Shown: piece after piece, positions 44,635 to 52,966 of the stretch
How the letters are laid out: each line of letters starts with the position of its first letter
Numbering within the stretch: position 1 is the first letter of the stretch
Assembly (NCBI RefSeq): GCF_004137345.1
Contig: NZ_SDWV01000031.1
Coordinates: 1-53,541, forward strand
Length of the DNA stretch: 53,541 nucleotides
Direction of reading: 5' to 3'
Source: Nocardioides zhouii
GTDB taxonomy: Bacteria > Actinomycetota > Actinomycetes > Propionibacteriales > Nocardioidaceae
Position numbers and translations under genes: made by a program
The notes under the pieces: model-generated
The model's input: the letters and a program-made list of their open reading frames with translations, nothing else
Told to the model about the DNA's origin: nothing
Database searches by the model: none

Positions 44635-45716
44635 CGGTCGCGCAACCGGCGAGCGGTCTCGCGGAGCTTGCCGCTCATGGTGTCGGGCACGGCGCGGCTG
44701 GCCGCCTCCTGGGTCATCACGGCGAGCGCGTCGAGCGCGGCACCGAGCTCGAGCTTGGCGCGGACCCGGTCGGGGTTGCGCCACTCGTCGTCCTCGGCGG
44801 GCCGGCGCGGCCGCAGGTCCTCGGCGTCGCCGATCACGTCCACGCCGCTGCCCTTGATCCAGTCGATCCAGACCTGGGCGCGCTCCTCGGCGAACTCGTA
44901 CCTCTCGGGAGGCAGCCGTACGGGGATCGCCGTACGCGTCACCAGCACCTCTTGGGCGAGCACCTCGCGGATCAGGTTGTCGTAGGCCGGGTCGCGCCAC
45001 ACGCCGAGCTCGAGGCGGCGGTTGAGCTTGCGGAGGAGTGAGGTCTCGGCGATGCCGAGCGAGCGGTTGTCGCGCTCGGAGTCGAGCGGCGCCCAGGAGG
45101 GATCGATGCTGAAGGCGCGGCAGAACCGCAGCCACAGCTCGTCGCCGTTGGGGCCGCGGTCGTGCGGCACGGTGACGACGTGGACCTGCTCGGGGGGCAG
45201 CTTGGCGCCCCACTGGGACAGCACCCGCGGCAGGTCCATCGCGTTGAAGAACCAGGTCTGGCCGCGCTCGACCTTGGTGAGGAAGCGCTTGAAGGGCCAC
45301 TTGCGGCCCTGCTTGATCGACTCCTGCCACGCGGCGGGCAGCTGGCGGCCGAGGTCGCGCGCGGAGTAGATGACGTGCACCTCGCTGCCGGCGAGGTCGT
45401 TCATCGCCTTGGCGATCTTGTCGGGCTTGGCCCCGGCGAGGATCTCGTGGCTGATCACCACGTTGCCGTCGGCGCGGTTGACCCGCTTGACCATCGCCTC
45501 CCACGACCCCTTGGCGTGACCGGGCGCACCGCCCCAGTCCTGGTCGAGCAGGTCGAGCGCGGCGCGGAAGTGGAAGGTGTCCGAGCGCCCCATCCGCGAG
45601 GACGGGATCGTCACGCCGTGGCGAGACAGGGAGGAGGCGTTGAGCACGAGCCGGTCCTGGAGGTACGTCGTCCCCGTCTTGGGGGCCCCGATGTGGAGGT
45701 GGACGACGCGGCTCAT
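44631..45716 (-). CDS. Sulfotransferase-like protein
   Basis: This 361-residue protein starts with the P-loop HIGAPKTGTTYLQDRL (about 8-21), then a SARDLGRQLPAAWQES segment in the 3'-phosphate-binding position and a DSERDNRSLG loop. It clearly belongs to the same subfamily as the 42266-43456 gene. The ATG at 45716 is the start. Its stop overlaps the next gene's TTG start. A CACAAT seven bases upstream may act as a weak -10. It is the first gene of the three-gene unit. Confidence 0.85.
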   Translation of the reverse strand: MSRVVHLHIGAPKTGTTYLQDRLVLNASSLSRHGVTIPSSRMGRSDTFHFRAALDLLDQDWGGAPGHAKGSWEAMVKRVNRADGNVVISHEILAGAKPDKIAKAMNDLAGSEVHVIYSARDLGRQLPAAWQESIKQGRKWPFKRFLTKVERGQTWFFNAMDLPRVLSQWGAKLPPEQVHVVTVPHDRGPNGDELWLRFCRAFSIDPSWAPLDSERDNRSLGIAETSLLRKLNRRLELGVWRDPAYDNLIREVLAQEVLVTRTAIPVRLPPERYEFAEERAQVWIDWIKGSGVDVIGDAEDLRPRRPAEDDEWRNPDRVRAKLELGAALDALAVMTQEAASRAVPDTMSGKLRETARRLRDR

Positions 45717-45733
45717 GCGGCTGATTGTGCCAG

Positions 45734-46660
45734 TCACCCGCCCAGCGCTCGTACGACGGCGCTCGGGCTCGGGCGGCCCAGCTCGCCGGCCATCCAGACG
45801 CTGGTCGACACGACGGCGTCGAGGTCGACACCGTGGTCGATGCCGAGGCCGGTCAGCATCCACACCAGGTCCTCGGTCGCGAGGTTGCCGGTCGCCGACT
45901 TCGCGTACGGACAGCCACCGAGCCCGCCCGCGCTGGCGTCGAACGTGGTGATCCCGGACTGCAGCGCGGAGTAGGTGTTGGCGAGCGCCTGGCCGTAGGT
46001 GTCGTGGAAGTGCATGGCCAGCCGGTCGGTGCCCACGCCCGCGTCGGCGAAGGCCGCGACCAGCGCCGTCACGTGCCCCGCAGTGGCGACGCCGATGGTG
46101 TCGCCGAGGCTCAGCTGGCTGGCGCCGAGGTCGAGCAGCCGGGTGCCGGCGGTGACGACCTGCCCGATCGGCACGGCGCCTTCCCACGGGTCGCCGAAGC
46201 ACATCGAGACATAGGCCCGGACGTCCATCCCGGCCTCGCGGGCCCGCGCCACGGTCGGCTCGAACATCGCGAACTGCTCGTCGAACGTGCGGTTGAGGTT
46301 CTTGCTCGCGAAGGTCTCGGTGGCGCTGCCGAAGATCGCGATGTGCTCCAGGCCGAGCTCGAGCGCCCGGTCGAGGCCGCGCTCGTTGGGCACGAGCACC
46401 GGCAGGTGCCGACCCTCCTCGCCCAGGTCGGCCATCAGCTCGGCGGCGTCGGCCAGCTGCGGGACCCACGTCGGGTGCACGAAGCTGGTGGCCTCGACGA
46501 TCGGGAGACCGGCGGTCAGGAGACGGCGTACGAACTCGGCCTTGACCGCGACCGGCACGATCGCCTTCTCGTTCTGCAGGCCGTCGCGCGGACCGACCTC
46601 GTAGATCGTGACGGCGGACGGGAGGCCGTCGGCGCGGACGGTCATCGGCAGGTCAGCCAT
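45734..46660 (-). CDS. Hydroxymethylglutaryl-CoA lyase
   Basis: This 308-residue TIM-barrel enzyme cleaves 3-hydroxy-3-methylglutaryl-CoA to acetyl-CoA and acetoacetate, the last step of leucine degradation. The signature GPRDGLQNE, the metal-binding MHFHDTYGQAL, and the catalytic-Cys loop GGLGGCPYA are all present. Its ATG overlaps the 3' end of the carboxylase alpha gene by eight bases. The corresponding liu genes for isovaleryl-CoA dehydrogenase and methylglutaconyl-CoA hydratase are not in this window. Confidence 0.95.
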   Translation of the reverse strand: MADLPMTVRADGLPSAVTIYEVGPRDGLQNEKAIVPVAVKAEFVRRLLTAGLPIVEATSFVHPTWVPQLADAAELMADLGEEGRHLPVLVPNERGLDRALELGLEHIAIFGSATETFASKNLNRTFDEQFAMFEPTVARAREAGMDVRAYVSMCFGDPWEGAVPIGQVVTAGTRLLDLGASQLSLGDTIGVATAGHVTALVAAFADAGVGTDRLAMHFHDTYGQALANTYSALQSGITTFDASAGGLGGCPYAKSATGNLATEDLVWMLTGLGIDHGVDLDAVVSTSVWMAGELGRPSPSAVVRALGG

Positions 46661-48575
46661 CGGTCGGCTCCACCACGAACAGCACCGCGCCGAGCTTCAC
46701 GAGGTCGCCGGTGGCCGCGCCGACCGTCGTGACGGTACCGGCGAAGGGCGCCTTGAGCGCGAGCTCCATCTTCATCGCCTCCATCACGCCCAGCGTCTCA
46801 CCCTCGGCCACGGTCGCGCCCTCGGCGACGTTGACCGCCAGGACGGTGCCCGGCATCGGCGCGACGAGCGTGCCGTCGCCGCCCGCGGCCGCATGGTCGG
46901 CGAAGGGATCCGGCCGGTCCCACACCCAGCGCTGGCCGCGGTGCACGACCTCGACGAAGTCGCGCTGCACGTTGAGCACGGCGTGCTCGGCGCGGCCGTC
47001 CACGAGCAGGTGGACGGTGTGGTCGGCCGCCGACACCAGGCGTACGTCGTGGGCGATGCCGTCGTGCTCGACGCGACCGCGGTGCCGGTCGACCACCACG
47101 AGGTCGTCGCCCAGGACCACCGTGTCGGGCGCGGGGTCGGCGCCCATCCGCCAGCCGTCGGCGCGCCAGGGGCCGCTCGTGCCCGTCGTGTCGAGCAGCA
47201 CCTCGGTCCACGCGCCGAAGACGCGCGCCAGGTCAGCGTCGGGTGCCGGCACCTCGTGGTCGTCGAGCCAGGCGGTGTCGATCGTGGTGTCGCGGAACTC
47301 GTCGGAGGCCGCGAGCGCGCGCAGGAAGCCGGTGTTCGTGGTGATGCCGAGGATCGCGGTCTCGCCCAGCGCAGCGACCAGTCCGGCACGGGCGGCCTCG
47401 CGATCGGCGCCCCACGCGATCACTTTGCCGAGCATCGGGTCGTACGACGTGCTGACCTCCTGGTCGGGTTCGAGCGCGTGGTCGACGCGGATCCCGTCGC
47501 CCGAACCCCACCGCACGATCGACGTACGTCCGGCCTGGGGCAGAAAACCGTGGAAGGAGTCCTCGGCGTAGACCCGCGCCTCGATGGCATGGCCGTCGAG
47601 GGTGACGTCGTCCTGGGCGAAGCCCAACGGCTCTCCCGCGGCCACGCGCAGCTGCAGCTCGACCAGGTCGACCCGCTCGCTCCCCTTGTCGGACTGGACC
47701 CGGACGACCTCCTCGGTGACGGGGTGCTCCACCTGGAGGCGGGTGTTCATCTCGAGGAAGTAGAACTCGCCGGTCGCGTTGTCGAGCAGGAACTCCACCG
47801 TGCCGGCGCCGGTGTAGCCGCACTGCTCGGCGAGGGCGACGGCAGACGACGTGATCGCCGCGCGCTGCTCGGCGCTGATCGTCGGAGCAGGCGCCTCCTC
47901 CAGCACCTTCTGGTGCCGCCGCTGGGTGGAGCAGTCGCGCTCGAAGAGGTGGACCACGTCGCCGTGGGTGTCGCCGAAGACCTGCACCTCGATGTGGCGG
48001 CCGGACTCGACGTACTTCTCCACCAGCAGGGTGTCGTCGCCGAACGCCTTGGCCGCCTCGCGCCCGGCTGCGTCGCGCGCCTCGACGAAGTCCGCCGGAC
48101 CGCGGACGACGCGCATGCCCTTGCCGCCGCCGCCGGCAGCGGCCTTGACCAGGACGGGGTAGGCAAAGCCGGAGGGGTCGTCCTCGAGGGAGTACGACGG
48201 CACGACCGGCACGCCGGCGGCGAGCGCGATCTCGCGGGCCCGGTCCTTGCGGCCCATCGCGTCCATCACGTCTGAGCTCGGCCCGACGAGGACGACGCCG
48301 TTGCTGCCCTCCAGCGCTCGGGCGAACGCGCTGTTCTCCGACAGGAAGCCGTAGCCGGGGTGGACGAAGCCGGCACCGCTCTCGCGCGCAGCGGCGACCA
48401 CGGCGTCGATGTCGAGGTAGGACCCGACCCGGACCGCGGCGTCGGCCGCGCGTACGTGCGGCGCCTCGGCGTCGAGGTCGGTGTGAATCGCGACCGCGCG
48501 CCAGCCGAGGCGGTGCGCGGTGCGCATCACCCGGAGCGCGATCTCGCCGCGGTTGGCGATGAGGAGGGTGTTCAT
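46653..48575 (-). CDS. Methylcrotonyl-CoA carboxylase alpha subunit (biotin carboxylase + biotin carrier)
   Basis: This 640-residue subunit has an N-terminal biotin carboxylase with the ATP-grasp glycine loop AAAGGGGKGMRVV and VEHPVTEEV. A middle domain follows, then a C-terminal biotin carrier with EAMKM (biotinylated Lys near residue 605) in VMEAMKMELALKAPF. It carboxylates biotin and hands it to the beta subunit. It sits between the beta subunit and HMG-CoA lyase genes, so 3-methylcrotonyl-CoA is the likely substrate rather than acetyl- or propionyl-CoA. Confidence 0.92.
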   Translation of the reverse strand: MNTLLIANRGEIALRVMRTAHRLGWRAVAIHTDLDAEAPHVRAADAAVRVGSYLDIDAVVAAARESGAGFVHPGYGFLSENSAFARALEGSNGVVLVGPSSDVMDAMGRKDRAREIALAAGVPVVPSYSLEDDPSGFAYPVLVKAAAGGGGKGMRVVRGPADFVEARDAAGREAAKAFGDDTLLVEKYVESGRHIEVQVFGDTHGDVVHLFERDCSTQRRHQKVLEEAPAPTISAEQRAAITSSAVALAEQCGYTGAGTVEFLLDNATGEFYFLEMNTRLQVEHPVTEEVVRVQSDKGSERVDLVELQLRVAAGEPLGFAQDDVTLDGHAIEARVYAEDSFHGFLPQAGRTSIVRWGSGDGIRVDHALEPDQEVSTSYDPMLGKVIAWGADREAARAGLVAALGETAILGITTNTGFLRALAASDEFRDTTIDTAWLDDHEVPAPDADLARVFGAWTEVLLDTTGTSGPWRADGWRMGADPAPDTVVLGDDLVVVDRHRGRVEHDGIAHDVRLVSAADHTVHLLVDGRAEHAVLNVQRDFVEVVHRGQRWVWDRPDPFADHAAAGGDGTLVAPMPGTVLAVNVAEGATVAEGETLGVMEAMKMELALKAPFAGTVTTVGAATGDLVKLGAVLFVVEPTDG

Positions 48576-48576
48576 G

Positions 48577-50148
48577 TCACATCCTGAAGATGCCGTAGCG
48601 GGGCTCGGGAATGGGCGGGTACGACGTCGCGGCGAGGGCCATGCCGAGCACCCGGCGGGTGTCGGCGGGGTCGATGATCCCGTCGTCCCAGAGTCGGGCG
48701 CTGGCGTAGTAGGGCGAGCCCTGCGTCTCGTACTGCTCGCGGATCGGCGCCTTGAAGGCCTCGACGGCCGCGTCGTCCTCGAGGTCGGTGCGTACGGTCG
48801 CGAGCACCGACGCGGCCTGCTCGCCGCCCATCACCGAGATGCGCGCGTTGGGCCACATCCAGAGGAAGCGCGGGTCGTACGCGCGGCCGCACATGCCGTA
48901 GTTGCCGGCGCCGAACGAGCCGCCGATGACGACGGTGAACTTGGGCACGACGCTGCACGCGACGGCGGTGACGAGCTTGGCGCCGTCGCGGGCGATGCCG
49001 CGGTTCTCGTACTCCCGGCCGACCATGAAGCCGGTGATGTTCTGCAGGAACACCAGCGGGATCTTGCGCTGGTTGCACAGCTCGATGAAGTGGGCGCCCT
49101 TGAGCGCCGACTCGCTGAAGAGGATGCCGTTGTTGGCGACGATGCCGACCTCATAGCCGTCGATCCGGGCGAAGCCGCAGACCAGGGTGTCGCCGTAGAG
49201 CTTCTTGAACTCGTGGAAGCGGCTGCCGTCGACCACCCGGCGGATCACCTCGCGCACGTCGTACGGCGTGCGGGTGTCGGTGGGGACGACGTCGTAGAGC
49301 GACTCCGGCGGCTCGTGCGGCTCCTCGACGTCGGCCGCCGCCTCGCGGGCGGGCCGGACCGCGGGGAGGGTGTCGACGATCGAGCGGACGATCTCCAGGG
49401 CGTGCGCGTCGTCCTCGGCGAGGTGGTCGACCACGCCCGACGTACGCGCGTGCACGTCGCCACCGCCGAGGTCCTCGGCCGTCACGACCTCGCCCGTCGC
49501 GGCCTTCACCAGCGGCGGTCCACCCAGGAAGATCGTGCCCTGGTTGCGCACGATGACGGTCTCGTCGGACATCGCGGGGACGTACGCGCCGCCAGCGGTG
49601 CAGGAACCCATGACGCTGGCGATCTGCGGGATGCCCTGGGCCGACAGGTTCGCCTGGTTGAAGAAGATCCGGCCGAAGTGCTCCCGGTCGGGGAAGACTT
49701 CGTCCTGCATCGGCAGGAACGCGCCACCCGAGTCGACGAGGTAGATGCAGGGCAGGTGGTTCTCCGCGGCGATCGTCTGCGCGCGGAGGTGCTTCTTGAC
49801 CGTCATAGGGTAGTAGGTGCCGCCCTTGACGGTCGCGTCGTTGGCCACGATCACGCACTCGCGGCCCGACACCCGGCCGATGCCGGCCACGACTCCCGCC
49901 GACGGCACCGCGAAGTCGTCGCCCGCGTCGCGGGCGTACATCCCGTAGGCCGCGAGCGGCGCCAGCTCGAGGAACGGGCTGCCGGCGTCGAGCAGCCGGT
50001 CGACGCGGTCGCGTGCGAGCAGCTTGCCCCGGTCGGTGTGCTTGCGGCGGGCGCTCTCCGAGCCACCCTGGCGCACGCGCGCCAGCCGGGAGCGCAGGTC
50101 GTCGACGAGCTCGCGCATGGTCGGGGGGGTGCTCACAGGCTCGGACAC
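48577..50148 (-). CDS. Methylcrotonyl-CoA carboxylase beta subunit (carboxyltransferase)
   Basis: This 523-residue carboxyltransferase of the propionyl/methylcrotonyl-CoA type transfers carboxyl from biotin to 3-methylcrotonyl-CoA. It has the AGVVAGIGRVSGRECVIVAND region, the acyl-CoA oxyanion glycines VMGSCTAGGAYVPAMSD, and NITGFMVG near the C-terminal half. It is the first gene of the leucine operon (beta, alpha, lyase), with one base between its stop and the next ATG. The GTG at 50148 lies six bases after TAACCT, and a TetR-type operator covers that promoter. Confidence 0.93.
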   Translation of the reverse strand: MSEPVSTPPTMRELVDDLRSRLARVRQGGSESARRKHTDRGKLLARDRVDRLLDAGSPFLELAPLAAYGMYARDAGDDFAVPSAGVVAGIGRVSGRECVIVANDATVKGGTYYPMTVKKHLRAQTIAAENHLPCIYLVDSGGAFLPMQDEVFPDREHFGRIFFNQANLSAQGIPQIASVMGSCTAGGAYVPAMSDETVIVRNQGTIFLGGPPLVKAATGEVVTAEDLGGGDVHARTSGVVDHLAEDDAHALEIVRSIVDTLPAVRPAREAAADVEEPHEPPESLYDVVPTDTRTPYDVREVIRRVVDGSRFHEFKKLYGDTLVCGFARIDGYEVGIVANNGILFSESALKGAHFIELCNQRKIPLVFLQNITGFMVGREYENRGIARDGAKLVTAVACSVVPKFTVVIGGSFGAGNYGMCGRAYDPRFLWMWPNARISVMGGEQAASVLATVRTDLEDDAAVEAFKAPIREQYETQGSPYYASARLWDDGIIDPADTRRVLGMALAATSYPPIPEPRYGIFRM

Positions 50149-50154
50149 GCCCTC

Positions 50155-50179
50155 AGGTTAGCGATCGTTAACCTGTCGA
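50155..50179 (-). promoter_or_regulatory. Promoter/operator of the leucine-degradation operon (TetR target)
   Basis: On the minus strand GGTTA-N8-TAACC forms the core of a near-perfect palindrome (50154-50175, one mismatched pair). Its TAACCT end is the -10 box six bases before the GTG start, so a bound repressor would block the polymerase and the gene is probably leaderless. The 25-base block matches the TetR gene's own promoter at 20 positions. Confidence 0.75.
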
Positions 50180-51355
50180 GTCCAGTGGTGGGAACTCGCC
50201 GTTCAGCGATGTGCCGTGGCCCGGCACCGTCGTCAGCCGGAGGGTGCCACCAGCGGCGGCCATCCGGGCCTCCATCCCGAGCAGCCCGCCGGGCTCGACG
50301 CGGCTCCGGTCGAAGCCGCGACCGTCGTCGGAGACGCTGAACGACAGGTGCGGCCGGCCTCGTACGGTGACGCGTACGCCGCTCGCGCCGGCGTGCTTGG
50401 CCACGTTGGTGAGGGCCTCGAGGATGCAGAAGTACGCCGCCGCCTCGACCTGCCGACTCGGCCGCTCGAAGTCGGCGACGTCGAGCGTGACCGGCACGAC
50501 CGAGCGCCGCGCCGTGGCCTGGAGGGCGATCACGAGCCCGCGCTCGGCCAGAAGTGGCGGGTAGATGCCGCGCGCCAGCTCACGCAGCTCGTTGACGATC
50601 TCACGGTTGTCGGCCGCGAGCTGGCCGAGCAGGGCCGAGGCCCCTTCGTGGCGACCGGCCAACAGCTCCTTGCGGGCGCGCTCGATCGTCACGCTCATCG
50701 CGATCAGCCGCTGCTGCGCCCCGTCGTGGAGGTCGCGCTCGATGCTGCGCCGCGCCGCGTCGGCGACCTCGACGATGCGGGTGCGCGACTCCTCGAGCTG
50801 CTCGGTCCGCTCGGTGAGGCGGGCGTAGGCGTCGCGGACGAGGAACGTCACGACGAGCACCACGGCGGGCAACGACGCCGCGATGACGACCGCGTTGACC
50901 CACCAGATCTCGTTGAGGGCATCCTGGCGCCGGGCTTCCGCCAGGGCGGCCACTGCGGCGCTGCCCAGCACCGCATAGACGAGGAACGTGTTGAGCCAGG
51001 CCCGCGAGACGAAGGGGATGGCCACCAGCATCGGGATGAGCATCAGCATGGCGGTCAGCGGCGACAGGTTCGGCGTCGCGTAGGTGCCGCCGACCGCGAA
51101 GCAACCGGCCGAGAGCGCGAAGCCGACCAGCACCGCCGGCGCCCCGAACCGCGGGGTGAGCGGGAGCGTCAGCAGCATGAGGACGATCGACAGCAGCATC
51201 ACGCCGAGGTCCACCTCCACGGCGGTGTGCCGGAACCCCAGGGCGTAGGCCACCGCCAGGATGGTGGTCGAGACCACGAGCGCGAGCAGGTTGATCCGCA
51301 GCAGCCGCACCAGTGACGGGTCCAACGAGTCCCAGCCCGACAGTGCGCGGGTCAT
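50168..51355 (-). CDS. NarL-type sensor histidine kinase
   Basis: This 395-residue protein has six N-terminal membrane helices (about 15-175), a HisKA_3 dimerisation domain with the phospho-accepting His in RSIERDLHDGAQQR, and a HATPase domain (NVAKHAGAS, DDGRGFD, GLLGMEAR). The signal is unknown. Its stop is close to the promoter of the leucine operon, and its start region overlaps the response regulator gene by four bases. The pair is one unit, likely controlling genes outside the window. Confidence 0.92.
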   Translation of the reverse strand: MTRALSGWDSLDPSLVRLLRINLLALVVSTTILAVAYALGFRHTAVEVDLGVMLLSIVLMLLTLPLTPRFGAPAVLVGFALSAGCFAVGGTYATPNLSPLTAMLMLIPMLVAIPFVSRAWLNTFLVYAVLGSAAVAALAEARRQDALNEIWWVNAVVIAASLPAVVLVVTFLVRDAYARLTERTEQLEESRTRIVEVADAARRSIERDLHDGAQQRLIAMSVTIERARKELLAGRHEGASALLGQLAADNREIVNELRELARGIYPPLLAERGLVIALQATARRSVVPVTLDVADFERPSRQVEAAAYFCILEALTNVAKHAGASGVRVTVRGRPHLSFSVSDDGRGFDRSRVEPGGLLGMEARMAAAGGTLRLTTVPGHGTSLNGEFPPLDSTG

Positions 51356-52047
51356 CGTCGCGGTGCCACGCCGCCGCCCACCCCGGCCTCGCTCAGGAAG
51401 ACCAGCGTCGCAGCGACCCGGCGGTGCACCGGCGAGTCGGCGGGCAGGTCGAGCTTCGTGAGGATCGAGTTGATGTGCTTCTCCACGGCGCGGTCGGTGA
51501 CGACGAGGTCGCTCGCGATGGCACCGTTGGTCATGCCCCGGGCCACCAGGCCGAGCACCTCGAGCTCGCGCGGTGTCAGCCGGTCGAGCAGGGAGTCGTT
51601 GCGTCGGGTTCCGGTGGCCATGAGCGCGTCCACCACGATCTGGTCGATCACGGACCCGCCAGCCGCGACCGTACGCAGCGCCGCCACCAGCTCGTCGACG
51701 TCGGCCACGCGCTCCTTGAGCAGGTAGCCGCGACCGTTGCTGCCGTCGCGGACCAGGTCGAGGGCGTACTCCACGTCGGAGTACTGCGTGAGGGCGACGA
51801 CGCCGATGCCGGGATGCGTACGCCGCAGCTCACCGGCCGCGCGGATGCCCTCGTCGGTGAAGTCGGGGGGCATCCGGATGTCGGTGAGCAGCACGTCAGG
51901 ACGGTGCTCGTCGACCATCGCGAGGAGCTCCGGCAGGTTGGTCGCCGTGGCGACGACGTCGATGTCGTCGAAGCCCTCGAGGAGCGCGAGCACACCGGCC
52001 CGCAGGAGGTCGCCGTCCTCGGCGAGGACGACCCGGATCGGGGGCAT
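51352..52047 (-). CDS. LuxR/NarL-family response regulator
   Basis: This 231-residue regulator has a receiver (acidic pair in LAEDGDLLR, phospho-acceptor Asp in LLTDIRMPPDF, Lys in LLKERVAD) and a C-terminal LuxR-type helix-turn-helix (LTPRELEVLGLVARGMTNGAIA, then VEKHINSILTKL). It is the partner of the histidine kinase that follows it (ATGA overlap). The ATG at 52047 is the natural start before MPPIRVVLAED. Confidence 0.92.
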   Translation of the reverse strand: MPPIRVVLAEDGDLLRAGVLALLEGFDDIDVVATATNLPELLAMVDEHRPDVLLTDIRMPPDFTDEGIRAAGELRRTHPGIGVVALTQYSDVEYALDLVRDGSNGRGYLLKERVADVDELVAALRTVAAGGSVIDQIVVDALMATGTRRNDSLLDRLTPRELEVLGLVARGMTNGAIASDLVVTDRAVEKHINSILTKLDLPADSPVHRRVAATLVFLSEAGVGGGVAPRR

Positions 52048-52368
52048 GCGGGCACTGTAGCCACGCCCGGCGGGTCGCGTCGGTAGAGCAGGCACCACCC
52101 TCCGAGGTGCCCGGACGGCCCTGTTACCAAGAGTGGTGCTGCCACCACTGGATTTGTTTGGCGTGGCGAGCGAGACTCTGCAGGAAGAAATGGTGCGCTG
52201 ATCGTGGGGATCAGCCTGGTGGCCGCCGCGGGGGTGCGGCCCACTGGAGAAGCACCAGGGGAGGCATGTGTGATTCCGCTCGCCATCTGGGAGCAACCAC
52301 GGCGTGAAGTGGCGCTTCCGTCGCCGCGTACGCCCGTCGACGGGTTAACAGGCACTAACCTCGATGCC
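52048..52368. other. 321-bp intergenic region with several hairpins
   Basis: No gene is seen between the response regulator and the TetR gene. Left to right it holds four dyads. These are GGCACC/GGTGCC (52091-52111); AGTGGTG-CTGC-CACCACT (52132-52149), followed by ATTTGTTT; CTGATC/GATCAG (52198-52214); and CCTGGTG/CACCAGG (52215-52259) enclosing GCCGC/GCGGC. The last two are stacked end to end. The TetR operator at 52337-52361 closes the region. I could not match the structure to a known riboswitch. Confidence 0.45.
52337..52361 (+). promoter_or_regulatory. Promoter/operator of the TetR gene
   Basis: GGTTA-N8-TAACC (52343-52360) with a preceding TCGAC and a terminal TAACCT -10 box. The GTG start follows seven bases after TAACCT. 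Apart from five positions it is the same 25-base block as at the leucine operon, with matching distance to the start codon. Confidence 0.75.
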
Positions 52369-52920
52369 GTGACCCCGCGCCGCCAGCAGATCCTCGACAT
52401 CGCTGCCGAGCTCTTCGCTGCGCGCGGGTTCCACGGGGTGTCGGTCGCCGAGCTCGGCGCGGCGTGCGGCATCTCGGGGCCGGCGCTCTACAAGCACTTC
52501 GAGTCCAAGGACGCGATGCTGGCCGAGATGCTGGTCACCATCAGCGAGACCCTGCTGGCCGAGGGCCGCACCCGGGTCGCGAGCGCCGAGGGGGCGCGCG
52601 AGGCGCTCGAGGCGCTCGTCGAGTGGCACATCGAGTTCGCCATCGGGCACCGCGCGCTGATCGTCGTGCAGGACCGCGACTGGAGCAGCCTGCCCGACGA
52701 GGCGCGCGAGCGCGTCCGGGCCCTGCAGCGTGCGTACGTCGACGTCTGGGCCACGCAGGTGCGCCTGAATGACAGCACGATGAGCCCGGAGGCCTCGCGC
52801 ACCCGCGCCCACGTGCTGTTCGGCCTGCTCAACTCCACGCCGCACAGCGGCCGGCTGCCCGACCCGCAGATGCACGACGTGCTCCGCGACATGGCCCACG
52901 GCGCCCTCGGTCTCAGCTGA
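52369..52920 (+). CDS. TetR-family regulator, probable repressor of the leucine-degradation operon
   Basis: This 183-residue protein has an N-terminal TetR helix-turn-helix (ILDIAAELFAARGFHGVSV, AACGISGPALYKHFESKDAML) and an all-helical ligand-binding domain. A longer reading frame starts at 52204, but the operator and -10 box lie inside it, so I take the GTG at 52369 as the start of a leaderless mRNA. The matched operator upstream of the carboxylase beta gene, two genes away, suggests the ligand is an intermediate of leucine/isovalerate breakdown. Confidence 0.85.
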   Translation: MTPRRQQILDIAAELFAARGFHGVSVAELGAACGISGPALYKHFESKDAMLAEMLVTISETLLAEGRTRVASAEGAREALEALVEWHIEFAIGHRALIVVQDRDWSSLPDEARERVRALQRAYVDVWATQVRLNDSTMSPEASRTRAHVLFGLLNSTPHSGRLPDPQMHDVLRDMAHGALGLS

Positions 52921-52954
52921 GCCGCGGGGCCCCGGGGTCCGGGAACACCCCCGA

Positions 52955-52960
52955 TAGGGT
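52955..52960 (+). promoter_or_regulatory. -10 box (TAGGGT) of the ferritin gene, leaderless
   Basis: TAGGGT is followed by six bases and the ferritin ATG. Confidence 0.45.
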
Positions 52961-52966
52961 GGTGCC

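Noticed and set aside
42266..45716. Prophage or glycan-island boundaries around the sulfotransferase genes
   Set aside because: No integrase, tRNA, repeat or composition shift at either side.
52140..52270. Cobalamin riboswitch because of GCGGCCCACTGG-like sequence
   Set aside because: No B12 box or GCCACTG core in the right order; resemblance is limited to a few GC-rich words.
52204..52368. Longer TetR start at 52204
   Set aside because: The extra 55 codons contain the operator, the -10 box and two hairpins, and look non-coding.
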